In this document: positions 27,501 to 35,883 of the stretch, one piece after another
Position numbering within the stretch: the first letter of the stretch is position 1
Layout: every line of letters starts with the position of its first letter
Origin: Saonia flava
GTDB lineage: Bacteria > Bacteroidota > Bacteroidia > Flavobacteriales > Flavobacteriaceae
Length of the DNA stretch: 64,000 bases
NCBI RefSeq assembly: GCF_011927795.1
Contig: NZ_JAATJJ010000001.1
Coordinates: 1,923,062 to 1,987,061, forward strand
Direction of reading: 5' to 3'
Position numbers and translations under genes: made by a program
The notes under the pieces: model-generated
What the model was told of the DNA's origin: nothing
What the model saw: only the letters and a program-made list of their open reading frames with translations
The model's database searches: none

Positions 27501-27938
27501 GTCGTCCATATCAACCCAATACCCTACTTTTTCGGTCATTGAGTTCCAAACATCCGTATAACGCATTACTGCCTTTTTGCAGGCGGCATTGTATTCTTCA
27601 ACAGATATTTTTGTCCCTATATCCTCTTTGGTAATTCCCAATTCTTTTTCAACACCAAGCTCTATAGGCAGTCCATGGGTATCCCATCCTGCTTTTCTTT
27701 TTACTTGAAACCCTTTCATGGTTTTGTACCTTGGGAAGATATCCTTTATGGTACGTGCCATTACATGGTGAATTCCAGGCATACCGTTTGCAGATGGTGG
27801 GCCTTCATAAAAAACATACGCTTCCTTTCCCTCTCTACTGGAAACGCTTTTTTCAAAAATTTGATGGTCTTTCCAATAGCTTAGAGTTTCCTCTGCAATT
27901 TTTGGTAAATCCAACCCTTTGTATTCTGCAAACTTCAT
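24537..27938 (-). CDS. ileS: Isoleucyl-tRNA synthetase, type 2, with altered HIGH motif
   Basis: Class I synthetase that charges tRNA-Ile. About 1133 residues from the ATG at 27938 (another in-frame ATG at 27953), the length of the eukaryote-like IleRS2 group and not the roughly 930 of IleRS1; no C-terminal zinc-binding Cys cluster is present. The HIGH position reads GIHH within PPSANGMPGIHHVMA (residues 55-58). The editing domain carries AWTTTPWTLPSNTAL; KMSKR is in KEGKKMSKRLGNAADP. IleRS2 enzymes tolerate mupirocin, and the HxGH to GxHH swap is known to raise that resistance further. It heads the run ileS-dksA-like(-adhesin-like-lspA). Confidence 0.97.
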   Translation of the reverse strand: MKFAEYKGLDLPKIAEETLSYWKDHQIFEKSVSSREGKEAYVFYEGPPSANGMPGIHHVMARTIKDIFPRYKTMKGFQVKRKAGWDTHGLPIELGVEKELGITKEDIGTKISVEEYNAACKKAVMRYTDVWNSMTEKVGYWVDMDDPYITYKSKYMESVWWLLKQIYDKGLIYKGYTIQPYSPKAGTGLSSHELNQPGTYQDVTDTTVTAQFKIKKETLPTSFNAVDGEIYFLAWTTTPWTLPSNTALTVGPKIEYVLVKTFNQYTFEPINVVLAKALVGKQFAGKYTEAEHNEELESYKKEDKKILYVIGETFLGKDLVGIKYEQLLPYTLPYQNPENAFRVIAGDFVTTEDGTGIVHTAPTFGADDALVAKQAVPEVPPMLILDENGNPVPLVDLQGKFRPELQELGGKYVKNEYYNDGEAPDRSVDVDIAIKLKEENKAFRVEKYVHSYPNCWRTDKPILYYPLDSWFIKVTDVKDRMFDLNQTINWKPKATGEGRFGNWLSNANDWNLSRSRYWGIPLPIWRTDDGREEIIIGSVGELKEEISKAIKAGVLKEDIFADFVVGDMSEENYDKIDLHKNIVDQIILVSESGKPMKRESDLIDVWFDSGSMPYAQWHYPFENSDFIDKGETFPANFIAEGVDQTRGWFYTLHAIATMVFDSVAYKNVVSNGLVLDKEGKKMSKRLGNAADPFETMDAHGADATRWYMISNANPWDNLKFDIDGIVEVKRKFFGTLYNTYSFFGLYANIDDFSYAEANIPLNERPEIDQWILSELHTLIKKVDEAYADYEPTKASRMISDYVQENLSNWYVRLCRRRFWKGDYQKDKISAYQTLYTCLETVAKLSAPVAPFFMDRLYCDLNKATKGEIFESVHLAHFPEYNEAFVNKELEGKMEKAQIISSLVLSIRQKERIKVRQPLQKIMIPILDENQKREIEAVADLIKSEVNVKEIELLDDASGILVKQIKPNFKTLGPKFGKDMKQIAQVVAGFNQEDIQKIEQEGEISLNIENKTINLQLDDVEISSQDIEGWLVATSGALTVALDITINDELREEGIARELVNRIQNLRKDSGLEVTDKIDIKILKDGYVEKAVKNNIKYIKAETLTAELNIEEKLEKGIEIAFDEVNTKLFIQKH

Positions 27939-28117
27939 AGTGTTATCCCTCATTCTAAATAAGGCTGCAAAATTATAAATTTAGATTGAATTATCCGTTG
28001 ATTACCAAGATGAAATCTTCATTACTAAATGTTTACACAAGTAACCTGTTTTCATCAAGTCCAAAATTATCATAACTTCGTATCTACTATAAATTTTAAC
28101 ACTAAACATTAAACAAA

Positions 28118-28510
28118 ATGAAAAAAGTAATTTTAGGTTCAATTTTAATGATAGCCTTGGGCTTCTCGTTTCAATCCTGTAACAACTGTACCGATAAGGC
28201 CAAAGATGCCGTTGAAGAAACAGGTGAGGCATTGGATGAAGCGGGGGATGACCTTAAAGAAGCGGGTGAAGATGTAATGGATGCCACTGAAGATGCTGTA
28301 GATTCTGCAGGAGATGCCATAGACAATGCGGTTGATGCAACAAAAGATGCCACCAACAATGCAATGGATGCAACAAAAGACGCTGCAAATGATGCGATTG
28401 ATGGTGCCAAAGAACTTGGTAAAGATGTAAAAGAGGCTGGAGAAGATGTTATTGACAAAGCAAAAGAAACAGCTAAAGACGTAAAAGATGCCGTAAAGGA
28501 CAATAACTAG
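28118..28510 (+). CDS. LEA-like amphipathic-repeat lipoprotein
   Basis: A 130-residue protein. MKKVILGSILMIALGFSFQSC is a lipoprotein signal with Cys21 at the cleavage site. Nearly all the rest is built of 11-residue units rich in Ala, Asp, Lys and Glu (such as DATKDATNNAM and DATKDAANDAI), the pattern of group-3 LEA and apolipoprotein-like helices. It probably forms a long surface-exposed or periplasmic amphipathic helix; desiccation, salt or membrane protection is a guess from composition. Monocistronic, closed by a strong bidirectional terminator. Its repeats create open antisense frames, which are not genes. Confidence 0.85.
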   Translation: MKKVILGSILMIALGFSFQSCNNCTDKAKDAVEETGEALDEAGDDLKEAGEDVMDATEDAVDSAGDAIDNAVDATKDATNNAMDATKDAANDAIDGAKELGKDVKEAGEDVIDKAKETAKDVKDAVKDNN

Positions 28511-28532
28511 TCTGGTTCTTTTATATGAAAAC

Positions 28533-28560
28533 AAAAGCCCGGTCATAAGGCCGGGCTTTT
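28533..28560. terminator. Bidirectional intrinsic terminator
   Basis: Perfect 10-bp stem AAAAGCCCGG/CCGGGCTTTT with an 8-nt loop, between the convergent LEA-like lipoprotein and TonB receptor genes. T-rich tails are present on both sides. Confidence 0.9.
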
Positions 28561-28564
28561 AATT

Positions 28565-30976
28565 TTAAAAAATATACCCCAATCCCATAATTAGGTTAAA
28601 CCCTGGCGCAACTATTCCAGATGAGTAGGAGCGGTATCTCTGATCGGTAATATTTTCTAGACCAAAAGAGGCTTTAAAGGCATTTGAAATAGTATACTGG
28701 GAACGAAAATTTAAAGTATGCCAAGAAGGGGAATATGGGTTGCCATTGGCATCCAATGCATAAATATAATCCTTACTCTTTTCTGATGGCGCTAAATCTT
28801 CATTGGCAATTTCCCCGTTATAATTAAGAAAAATATCTGCCTGTAATCTTTGGTTTTTCCATACCACATGAAAATCCCCAAATGTTGGGGCAACGTGTCT
28901 TCCAGGAGAATCTGTGCCATCTTCTTCCTCTTCTATTCCTTTTGTTATAGTTAAGTTTGAAATAACTGATAAATTATCTGACAGAAATGCTTCCAAACCA
29001 AGCTCAAATCCATACACGTAAGCTTTTGCGGCATTTTGAATAGCTTGTACGTTGCTCAATTCCCCATTATACTCAATTTGCGACTCCCCATTAAACTGAT
29101 AATCCCTTCGCACCAAGGCATCTACCATATATGTATAAAAAGATGTCCCCTTAAGAACCAACCTATCATTAAAATTTTTCTGAACCCCCACCTCGGTATT
29201 GTACACATATTCGGGTTCTAATTCTGGGTTTGGAACCACAACAGAGCCTGGTTCCGAATCAAAAATCTTACCTACATCATCAATATTGGGCGCCCTAAAT
29301 CCCGTGGAGCCATTCCAAGTAAACTGTAAATCCTCTTTGGGAAACCAACTTAGCCCTAAACTACCAGTTAATGCCCCTGTACTCAAATCGGCATTATCAA
29401 AAGGAAAAGGATAAAAAGTCTTATCAAAAATAGCATCTATCCAAACATGGCTATAGCGCAACCCGGATAAAAATGTAAGGTTGGGTTTGGCTTTGTATTC
29501 TCCATTTATATACCCTGCCATAGTCTGCCATAAGGCATTATTCGGATATCTGGATGCCGCATCCATAACCATATTGGCCTCTATATTTCTCTGGCCACCA
29601 TACGAATGGACTTTATTAAACACGTATTCCCCTCCATAATAAAGCCTAAGATTCCCCATTCTTTTATTTTCAAAATCCAGATTCATAGAAATTGCATCAA
29701 CTTGTTCTTTGGTGGAAAACAAAACTGGGTTTTGAAAAGCGCGGTCATTTCTACTTTCTCCAAAATTTTGATAGGCCACATTAATTTTCATCCTATCATA
29801 AAATTTGTTCTTTCCTTTTTGTGATATTTGAAAATTTCCCATGAACCATTTTTGCGGTCCATAATACCACTCTGCAGAGCGAAGACCCAGGCCATCTCCG
29901 GTAGGTCGTATTAATCTATCATATCTAGAATAATCTGAGGTTTCAGAATAATATAACCCCAAACTATAGTCCCAATTATGACTGGGTCTAAATGCAATTT
30001 TTTGCATTAAATTTAATTGATTATAACCAGTAGTAACCTGAATCCTAGGATTTCCGTTCTTCAACAAAACATCCGAGCCATCTATGGTGGAAACATAATT
30101 GTTTCGCAAATAAGAATCCGGACCATAGCTTCCCATCTTTAAATCTCCAAAATCATTAAATGTAATATTGGAAAAAAATGCCCATTTCTCTTTTCCAATA
30201 TTAAAATCCAAATGTACTGTGTTCTCATTATTTGCAGAAGCATATCTATAGGAGGAGCTTCCCGAAAAAGTTAAGCTATCATTAGAAGAAAAATGAGGTT
30301 TTTTGGTATAAAAATTCATAACACCCCCTATTGCATCACTTCCATAAATAACAGAACCTGGGCCAAAAATTATCTCAGTATTCTTAACAGAAAAAGGGTC
30401 AATGGATATAATGTTCTGTATGTTACCTCCCCTAAAAATAGCATTATTCATTCTTACACCATCCACAATAAGCAACAGCCTGTTAGTGGCGAAACCCCTG
30501 ATCATAGGACTTCCTCCCCCTAACTGGCTTTTTTGCACAAACACTTTTCCACTATTCTGTAATAAATCTGCAGATGTTTGTGGGTTTGTAAAAGCAATGG
30601 CCCTCGCATTAATAGAGGCTATCTTTTGTGGGACATCCTTTCTTTGTTGTTCCCACTTGGAAATGGACATAACCACCTCATCTAGCTGTTCGGCTTTTAA
30701 ATTAAGATAAATTTTACCTCCCCTTCTCAATATACTTGCCTTAGTTGTTCTCCTATTTTCATAACTAATATGTGCAAAGAATATACGCTCATTTGGTGTA
30801 AAAAAGGAAACATCACACTTACCATCAAAATCTGAAATAGCTGTTTTGGACTTATCTAAATTAAAAACAGCAACATTGATAACAGGAGCTTTTGTTTCGG
30901 CATCCAAAATGGTTACTTCCTGAGCCGGTGCTAGTTGAAACAGCAATAAGATTACAATGAAACTAAACTTATACAT
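28565..30976 (-). CDS. TonB-dependent receptor, heme/hemoglobin-receptor type
   Basis: An intact 803-residue receptor. Signal peptide MYKFSFIVILLLFQLAPAQ; carboxypeptidase-like domain about 20-95; plug about 110-225 with TSADLLQNSGKVFVQKSQ, GGGSPMIRGFATNRLLLIVD and IFGPGSVIYGSDAIGGVMNF, the pattern of the hemoglobin/heme and colicin-type receptors; barrel with LRAPNIDDV-type (TGFRAPNIDDVGKIF) and NPELEPEYVYNTEVG boxes; C-terminus INLIMGLGYIF-like with a final Phe. It starts one base after the recO stop, so probably shares its transcript. Heme or another iron complex is the best guess for the substrate; no hemophore or iron regulator lies nearby. Confidence 0.9.
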   Translation of the reverse strand: MYKFSFIVILLLFQLAPAQEVTILDAETKAPVINVAVFNLDKSKTAISDFDGKCDVSFFTPNERIFFAHISYENRRTTKASILRRGGKIYLNLKAEQLDEVVMSISKWEQQRKDVPQKIASINARAIAFTNPQTSADLLQNSGKVFVQKSQLGGGSPMIRGFATNRLLLIVDGVRMNNAIFRGGNIQNIISIDPFSVKNTEIIFGPGSVIYGSDAIGGVMNFYTKKPHFSSNDSLTFSGSSSYRYASANNENTVHLDFNIGKEKWAFFSNITFNDFGDLKMGSYGPDSYLRNNYVSTIDGSDVLLKNGNPRIQVTTGYNQLNLMQKIAFRPSHNWDYSLGLYYSETSDYSRYDRLIRPTGDGLGLRSAEWYYGPQKWFMGNFQISQKGKNKFYDRMKINVAYQNFGESRNDRAFQNPVLFSTKEQVDAISMNLDFENKRMGNLRLYYGGEYVFNKVHSYGGQRNIEANMVMDAASRYPNNALWQTMAGYINGEYKAKPNLTFLSGLRYSHVWIDAIFDKTFYPFPFDNADLSTGALTGSLGLSWFPKEDLQFTWNGSTGFRAPNIDDVGKIFDSEPGSVVVPNPELEPEYVYNTEVGVQKNFNDRLVLKGTSFYTYMVDALVRRDYQFNGESQIEYNGELSNVQAIQNAAKAYVYGFELGLEAFLSDNLSVISNLTITKGIEEEEDGTDSPGRHVAPTFGDFHVVWKNQRLQADIFLNYNGEIANEDLAPSEKSKDYIYALDANGNPYSPSWHTLNFRSQYTISNAFKASFGLENITDQRYRSYSSGIVAPGFNLIMGLGYIF

Positions 30977-30977
30977 G

Positions 30978-31697
30978 CTAATTGAAAACTTTGTTCAAAA
31001 TGGCAAGGGATTTGGGCTTTCTAAATCCCTGCAAATGTAATTCAAAATAAAGAACAAGTGATTGCAATAGCCTTTGTCTATTGGCTTTCTTCATTTTAAT
31101 TGTATGAATAGCATCAAAATTTGTGCCCAAGAAGGTTTTAAATACATTTAAATTCTCCCCTTCTAGTACTGGGCTCAAAGAGAGTATATTGGTGAACTCT
31201 CCCTCCTGTAAATCAAAATAAGGTGCGTCGCTATTTGATGTGTCTGGATTGAACCCCAAATAGCGTGTTAATTTCAATAAAAAAGCAATATGAAAATTTG
31301 AGATATCATCATGGGTATCCAACCATTGAAAAGAAGCCTCTAAAAAATGGAAAAGCCCTTGGTTTTGCTCTTCCTCATGAATACTGTTTCCCAGCATTTC
31401 TGACAAAAAAAGGGTCGTTGCATTCTTGGAAATATCAGAATGTAAGGTTTTATAGTGATAATATACCTTGGCTTCCCTTATACTCTCCAAAGCGCCCTTA
31501 TTCCTATGGGATGCTACCAATTCCAATTGAGTCAAAGGTTGAAAATAAGCTGCTTTAAGCTTTCCCTTTTTTGATGTCAAAACCCCTTTTAGCATATAGG
31601 ACTTTATACCATCGGATTCTGTATACATCTTTACAATTAAACTGGTATCCCCATATTTTAGGGAAGATAAAACAATGGCTTTGGTGGTAATTTGCAT
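30978..31697 (-). CDS. recO: DNA repair protein RecO
   Basis: About 239 residues from the ATG at 31697; the longer frame to 31754 adds an unlikely hydrophobic lead. RecO helps load RecA in the RecFOR pathway. An N-terminal OB fold (MQITTKAIVLSSLKYGDTSLIVKMYTE) is followed by the helical RecO_C domain (FLSEMLGNSIHEEEQNQGLFHFLEAS). The four zinc Cys of some RecO proteins are absent, as is common in Bacteroidota. One base separates it from the receptor gene. Confidence 0.95.
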   Translation of the reverse strand: MQITTKAIVLSSLKYGDTSLIVKMYTESDGIKSYMLKGVLTSKKGKLKAAYFQPLTQLELVASHRNKGALESIREAKVYYHYKTLHSDISKNATTLFLSEMLGNSIHEEEQNQGLFHFLEASFQWLDTHDDISNFHIAFLLKLTRYLGFNPDTSNSDAPYFDLQEGEFTNILSLSPVLEGENLNVFKTFLGTNFDAIHTIKMKKANRQRLLQSLVLYFELHLQGFRKPKSLAILNKVFN

Positions 31698-31757
31698 ACT
31701 AGGTAATTGGATTCCCAAAGATAAAAGTATCCTAATGAAATTGTAGAAAAACAATAA

Positions 31758-31780
31758 GGCTTTCCAAAATTTGGAAAGCC
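31758..31780 (-). terminator. Intrinsic terminator after gdhA
   Basis: Perfect 11-bp stem GGCTTTCCAAA/TTTGGAAAGCC, about 30 bp past the gdhA stop, followed on the minus strand by TTATTGTTTTTC. Confidence 0.75.
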
Positions 31781-31810
31781 CTATTGCCTAATTAATCAAG
31801 AGCTTGTAAT

Positions 31811-33154
31811 TTATATTACCCCTTGTGCCAACATAGCATCGGCAACTTTTACAAAACCAGCAATATTAGCTCCCTTTACATAATTGCAATATCCATTTTC
31901 ATCCCTTCCGTACTCAATACAAGAATCATGAATATCACTCATAATATCTTTTAAACGACCATCCACCTCTTCTCTTGTCCAACTAATACGCAGTGAGTTT
32001 TGTGACATTTCCAATCCTGATGTCGCCACACCACCCGCATTGGAAGCTTTTCCAGGGGCGAACAATATCTTCGCCAGATGGAACTCATGAATGGCCTCGG
32101 GTGTAGAAGGCATATTTGCCCCTTCTGCAACACAGATACATCCATTTTTAATTAGTGTTTTTGCATCATCCCCCTTCAATTCATTTTGTGTAGCACAGGG
32201 CAATGCAATATCACATGTAACTTCCCAAGGTGTTTTACCTTGATGATATGTTGCCGATTTGTATTTGTTAGCGTATTCCGAAATACGACCTCTTTTATTA
32301 TTTTTTAAATCCATTACAAACTCCAACTTCTCTGTATTTATACCCTCTTTATCATATATATACCCTTGAGAATCAGAAAGCGTCAATACTTTAGCCCCTA
32401 ATTGAATTGCCTTTTCAGCTGCATACTGCGCAACGTTTCCAGATCCAGAAATCACAACATTTTTATTCGAAAAGTCCTTGCCTTGAGTTTGTAACATGCT
32501 ATTGGCAAAATAGACGGTGCCGTAACCTGTTGCTTCTGGACGAATCAAAGAGCCACCCCAAGAACGGCCTTTACCTGTTAAGACACCTGTAAATTCATTT
32601 CTAATTTTCTTATACATCCCAAACAAAAAACCAATTTCCCTTGCCCCAACACCAATATCCCCAGCAGGAACATCCGTATTTGGCCCAATATGTCTGTTTA
32701 ATTCCAACATAAAAGCATGGCAAAAACGCATTACCTCATCATCAGATTTTCCCTTTGGATCAAAATCTGAGCCTCCTTTACCACCACCCATTGGCAATGT
32801 TGTCAAACTATTTTTAAACACTTGCTCAAAAGCCAAGAACTTAAGAATGCTAGCATTCACAGATGGATGAAAACGCAATCCACCTTTATAAGGCCCAATG
32901 GCAGAATTCATTTGTATTCTATATCCACGATTCACATGTATTTCCCCTTTATCATCTACCCATGCCACCCTAAAGGAAATCAACCTCTCTGGTTCCACCA
33001 TTCGCAAGAGGATATTTTTACCATAATAGATATCGTTTTCCACTATATAGGGAATAACCGTTTCGGCCACTTCTTGTACTGCTTGTATAAACTCAGGTTC
33101 ATGACCATTTCGGGCCTTCACCTCATCCATAAACCCTTTAATTTTTGTTTCCAT
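31811..33154 (-). CDS. gdhA: NADP-specific glutamate dehydrogenase
   Basis: A 447-residue hexameric-type enzyme that makes glutamate from 2-oxoglutarate and ammonium with NADPH, the main ammonium entry route when GS/GOGAT is idle. Signatures: GPYKGGLRFHPSVN, TTLPMGGGKGGSDFDPKGKSD (catalytic Lys), VPAGDIGVGAREIGFLFG, GRSWGGSLIRPEATGYG and the Rossmann GSGNVAQYAAEKA. Monocistronic, with a terminator at 31758-31780. Confidence 0.97.
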   Translation of the reverse strand: METKIKGFMDEVKARNGHEPEFIQAVQEVAETVIPYIVENDIYYGKNILLRMVEPERLISFRVAWVDDKGEIHVNRGYRIQMNSAIGPYKGGLRFHPSVNASILKFLAFEQVFKNSLTTLPMGGGKGGSDFDPKGKSDDEVMRFCHAFMLELNRHIGPNTDVPAGDIGVGAREIGFLFGMYKKIRNEFTGVLTGKGRSWGGSLIRPEATGYGTVYFANSMLQTQGKDFSNKNVVISGSGNVAQYAAEKAIQLGAKVLTLSDSQGYIYDKEGINTEKLEFVMDLKNNKRGRISEYANKYKSATYHQGKTPWEVTCDIALPCATQNELKGDDAKTLIKNGCICVAEGANMPSTPEAIHEFHLAKILFAPGKASNAGGVATSGLEMSQNSLRISWTREEVDGRLKDIMSDIHDSCIEYGRDENGYCNYVKGANIAGFVKVADAMLAQGVI

Positions 33155-33331
33155 AAAAAGACTTTATTTAGCGCGTGCTTTTTGTTAAATTGATAACACA
33201 ACGGCAAAATTATGTTAATAATATAATTTGATGATTCTTTTTTATCTTTTTTTTGAACTATCCTAAAAACCTTCATTCAAATAATTAGGCTTTCAAACTC
33301 AATGACCATACATTAATCGCAATTACAATAG

Positions 33332-33339
33332 TACCTTTG
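33332..33339 (+). promoter_or_regulatory. Candidate minus-7 box of the DUF3298 lipoprotein gene
   Basis: TACCTTTG, an exact TAnnTTTG match 20 bp before the ATG at 33359, predicting a leader of about 13 nt. Confidence 0.45.
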
Positions 33340-33358
33340 TTAAAAATACCCCAGATTT

Positions 33359-34102
33359 ATGAAAAAAATAGTTCTGCTTCTGTTTTTATTTTTGATTGTG
33401 GTTGGTTGTAAAAATGATACGCAACTTACGTTTGAACCATCAGTTTTTTCCAATGACACCTGTAAAGACTGTCCAAAGGTTGCCATAAATATTCCAAAAG
33501 CCTTGGACAATTCTAAAATTGCGGAATCTATTAATTCATCCTTAAGAGAAGAACTAATTTCCCTATTGACTTTTGATGAAGAAACTGAAGTCGCAACCAT
33601 AGATGAAGCCCTTACTTCCTTTAATAATGGATACCTAGAGATAAAAAAGAAATTCAACGATGAAAGTGAAAATTGGGAAGCGGATATCAATGGTATAATT
33701 ACATTTGAAAATAAAAATTTACTGGCCTTGCAACTGGACACCTATATGTTCACCGGCGGGGCCCATGGATACAGCTCTGTTACCTATTTGAATTTTGACA
33801 AAAAAAAAGGAATTGAATTGGAGAACTGGGAACTCTTTAAGGACAATACACATTTCATAAAATTTGCAGAAACAAAATTTAGAATTCAAGAGGGCATACC
33901 ACAAGGAAGTCCGATAAACAGTACTGGGTTTATGTTTGAGAACGAAGTATTTCATCTTCCTATAAATATAGGGTTTAATAAAGAGGGGCTTGTTCTTCAT
34001 TACAACCAATATGAAGTGGCGTCTTTTGCAGATGGGCCTATCATAGTAATTCTTCCCTTCGATGAAATAAAAAACTATTTGTCCTTTAAAATAAAACCTT
34101 AA
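33359..34102 (+). CDS. DUF3298/DUF4163 (PdaC/RsiV-like) lipoprotein
   Basis: A 247-residue protein. MKKIVLLLFLFLIVVGC is a lipoprotein signal with Cys17. The N-terminal DUF4163-like part (about 40-130) precedes a DUF3298 domain (about 150-245) starting near YMFTGGAHGYSSVTYLNFD and ending FADGPIIVILPFDEIKNYL. This domain pair occurs in PdaC-like deacetylases and in anti-sigma factor RsiV, where it binds lysozyme, but no deacetylase domain is present here. Probably an envelope-bound binding protein; role unknown. Tail-to-tail 4-bp overlap with the DinB gene. Confidence 0.85.
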   Translation: MKKIVLLLFLFLIVVGCKNDTQLTFEPSVFSNDTCKDCPKVAINIPKALDNSKIAESINSSLREELISLLTFDEETEVATIDEALTSFNNGYLEIKKKFNDESENWEADINGIITFENKNLLALQLDTYMFTGGAHGYSSVTYLNFDKKKGIELENWELFKDNTHFIKFAETKFRIQEGIPQGSPINSTGFMFENEVFHLPINIGFNKEGLVLHYNQYEVASFADGPIIVILPFDEIKNYLSFKIKP

Positions 34103-34560
34103 TTAGCAATGGCCCTTCTTAAAGCTAAGATATATCCTAAGTGCATCCCTTCATGATATAAATTAAAGGCGAATGCATCCTCTACATTTCTTATAGTAAC
34201 ATTGACGCTTGTGGTATACTCATCATAATCTTTAAAAATCCCACTCACATAGTCGGTCTTCGTCTTCTCAATTGTTGAAAAAATAAGTTTTTCAATACTT
34301 TTCATTTCCCCTTCGGTTACCGTTCCATCCGGGGAAGTTCCTTTTCTATATTTATTTACCAATTCATCACTTACCATCATAGGAAGTCCGCTCATTTTAT
34401 ACATTAATAATTGCTCGGTTACCACAACATGGGCTATGTTCCACCAAATATTGTTGTTAAATCCTTCTGGAATCATAAGCAAATGCTCTTTTGGAGTTTC
34501 AGTTAAAAACTTAAATAAGCTTTTCCTGTTCTTTTCTGTGATATCAAATAGTTTTTCCAT
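34099..34560 (-). CDS. DinB-family protein
   Basis: A 153-residue four-helix-bundle protein of the DinB/YfiT type. The metal-site His pattern is visible as one His in WNIAHVVVTEQLL (about 47) and HEGMHLGYILALRRA near the C-terminus (about 136-140). Relatives include bacillithiol-S-transferase-like and other thiol-dependent enzymes; no specific substrate can be named. Convergent with the DUF3298 gene. Confidence 0.88.
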   Translation of the reverse strand: MEKLFDITEKNRKSLFKFLTETPKEHLLMIPEGFNNNIWWNIAHVVVTEQLLMYKMSGLPMMVSDELVNKYRKGTSPDGTVTEGEMKSIEKLIFSTIEKTKTDYVSGIFKDYDEYTTSVNVTIRNVEDAFAFNLYHEGMHLGYILALRRAIAN

Positions 34561-34639
34561 ATTCTTTGTTTAAAGGCTGATAAAAATAGTACAATTGATA
34601 GTAAATAGGTTACTTTGTATCTATCAACTTTTAGCTTTT

Positions 34640-34993
34640 ATGAAAAAAATATACTACCTAAAAACTTGTTCTACCTGCCAGAGAATTTTAAAAGAATTGG
34701 CTCCTATTGATAGTTTTGAGCTTCAGAATATAAAAACAGACCCTATTACTCCTAAACAATTGGAGGAAATAAAAAATTTAGCAGGTAGTTACGAATCACT
34801 TTTTAGCAGAAAAGCAATGCTTTTTCGCCAAAGGGGCCTACATGAAAAACAACTTACAGAAACAGATTATAAAAACCTGATTCTTGAACAATATACTTTC
34901 TTAAAACGACCCGTAGTTTTGGTCAACAACCAAATATTCATAGGCAATAGTAAAAAAGTAGTTTCTGCCGCCAAAGAAACCATTCACTCTTGA
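34640..34993 (+). CDS. ArsC/Spx-family thioredoxin-fold protein
   Basis: 117 residues from the ATG at 34640; the frame opens at 34595 but the added residues are not thioredoxin-like. MKKIYYLKTCSTCQRILKEL holds the ArsC-family C-x2-C motif (TCSTC), and RPVVLVNNQIFIG is the cis-Pro strand. The Arg residues needed for arsenate reduction are not clearly all present, so arsenate reductase, Spx-like or another glutaredoxin-like role is possible. Its TGA overlaps the TTG start of the EamA transporter (TTGA), suggesting translational coupling. Confidence 0.88.
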   Translation: MKKIYYLKTCSTCQRILKELAPIDSFELQNIKTDPITPKQLEEIKNLAGSYESLFSRKAMLFRQRGLHEKQLTETDYKNLILEQYTFLKRPVVLVNNQIFIGNSKKVVSAAKETIHS

Positions 34994-35883
34994 GCAAAAG
35001 AACCCTAGCCATATTCGCTGCCGTTTGTGCCACCACTATTTATGGATTGAACCATACCATTGCTAAGGGGGTTATGCCATTGCATGTAAAGCCTTTCGGC
35101 TTTATAATGCTAAGGGTAACAGGGGCAGCCATTTTATTTTGGATTATTTCCATTTTTGGTCCAAAAGAAAAAATTGAGAAAAAAGATTGGGGACGTTTGG
35201 TTATTTGTGCATTTTTTGGAATGGTTTTAAATATGTTGGCTTTTTTTAAAGGCCTAGAACTTTCAACCCCAATAAACAGTTCTGTTTTGGTTACCATAAC
35301 CCCAATTATTGTGGTACTTCTCTCCGCATTTTTAATCAAGGAAAAGATCACAGGTTATAAAGCTTCAGGAATTATTATTGGATTTATCGGCGCTTTGGCA
35401 CTCATTCTTTTTGGAAGTGAAACCAGACAAGATGCCCCAAACATTCCATTGGGAAATACTTTGTTTATTGTTAATTCCATTTGTTATGGAACCTATTTAA
35501 TTTTAGCAAAAAAACTAATTGAAAAATACCATCCTTTTACATTTATGAAGTGGCTTTTTACCATAGCCGTTGTAATTAATTTTCCAATAACTTATTCCGA
35601 AGTGGTTCAAATACAATGGAGTGAACTTCCAATAGAAATACTTGGTTCCATTGCTTTTGTAGTAATTTGTACCACTTTCCTAACATATCTGTTCAACATA
35701 TTCGCACTGACCCAATTAAAAGCTTCCACCGTGGGTTCTTTTACATATTTACAACCAGTAATTGGGATACTATTTGCCATAGCAATGGGTATGGACCATC
35801 TTACCCTTATAAAAGTTATGGCGGCTTCACTGGTTCTGATAGGAGTTTACTTAGCTAGCAAAAGACCTAAGCCAAGTCCTTAG
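34990..35883 (+). CDS. EamA-family (DMT) transporter
   Basis: A 297-residue inner-membrane protein with ten predicted helices arranged as two EamA repeats (about 5-130 and 150-290). Repeat marks include the helix-end GFIGALALIL and PVIGILFAIAMG near the C-terminus. The start is a TTG overlapping the previous stop codon. EamA proteins export amino acids or other metabolites; the substrate cannot be read from sequence. Convergent overlap of 17 bp with the thioesterase gene. Confidence 0.9.
   Translation: MSKRTLAIFAAVCATTIYGLNHTIAKGVMPLHVKPFGFIMLRVTGAAILFWIISIFGPKEKIEKKDWGRLVICAFFGMVLNMLAFFKGLELSTPINSSVLVTITPIIVVLLSAFLIKEKITGYKASGIIIGFIGALALILFGSETRQDAPNIPLGNTLFIVNSICYGTYLILAKKLIEKYHPFTFMKWLFTIAVVINFPITYSEVVQIQWSELPIEILGSIAFVVICTTFLTYLFNIFALTQLKASTVGSFTYLQPVIGILFAIAMGMDHLTLIKVMAASLVLIGVYLASKRPKPSP

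Noticed and set aside
28145-28546. Long open frames antisense to the LEA-like lipoprotein
   Set aside because: They arise from the 11-residue repeat codon pattern; the sense frame has a lipoprotein signal and a terminator.
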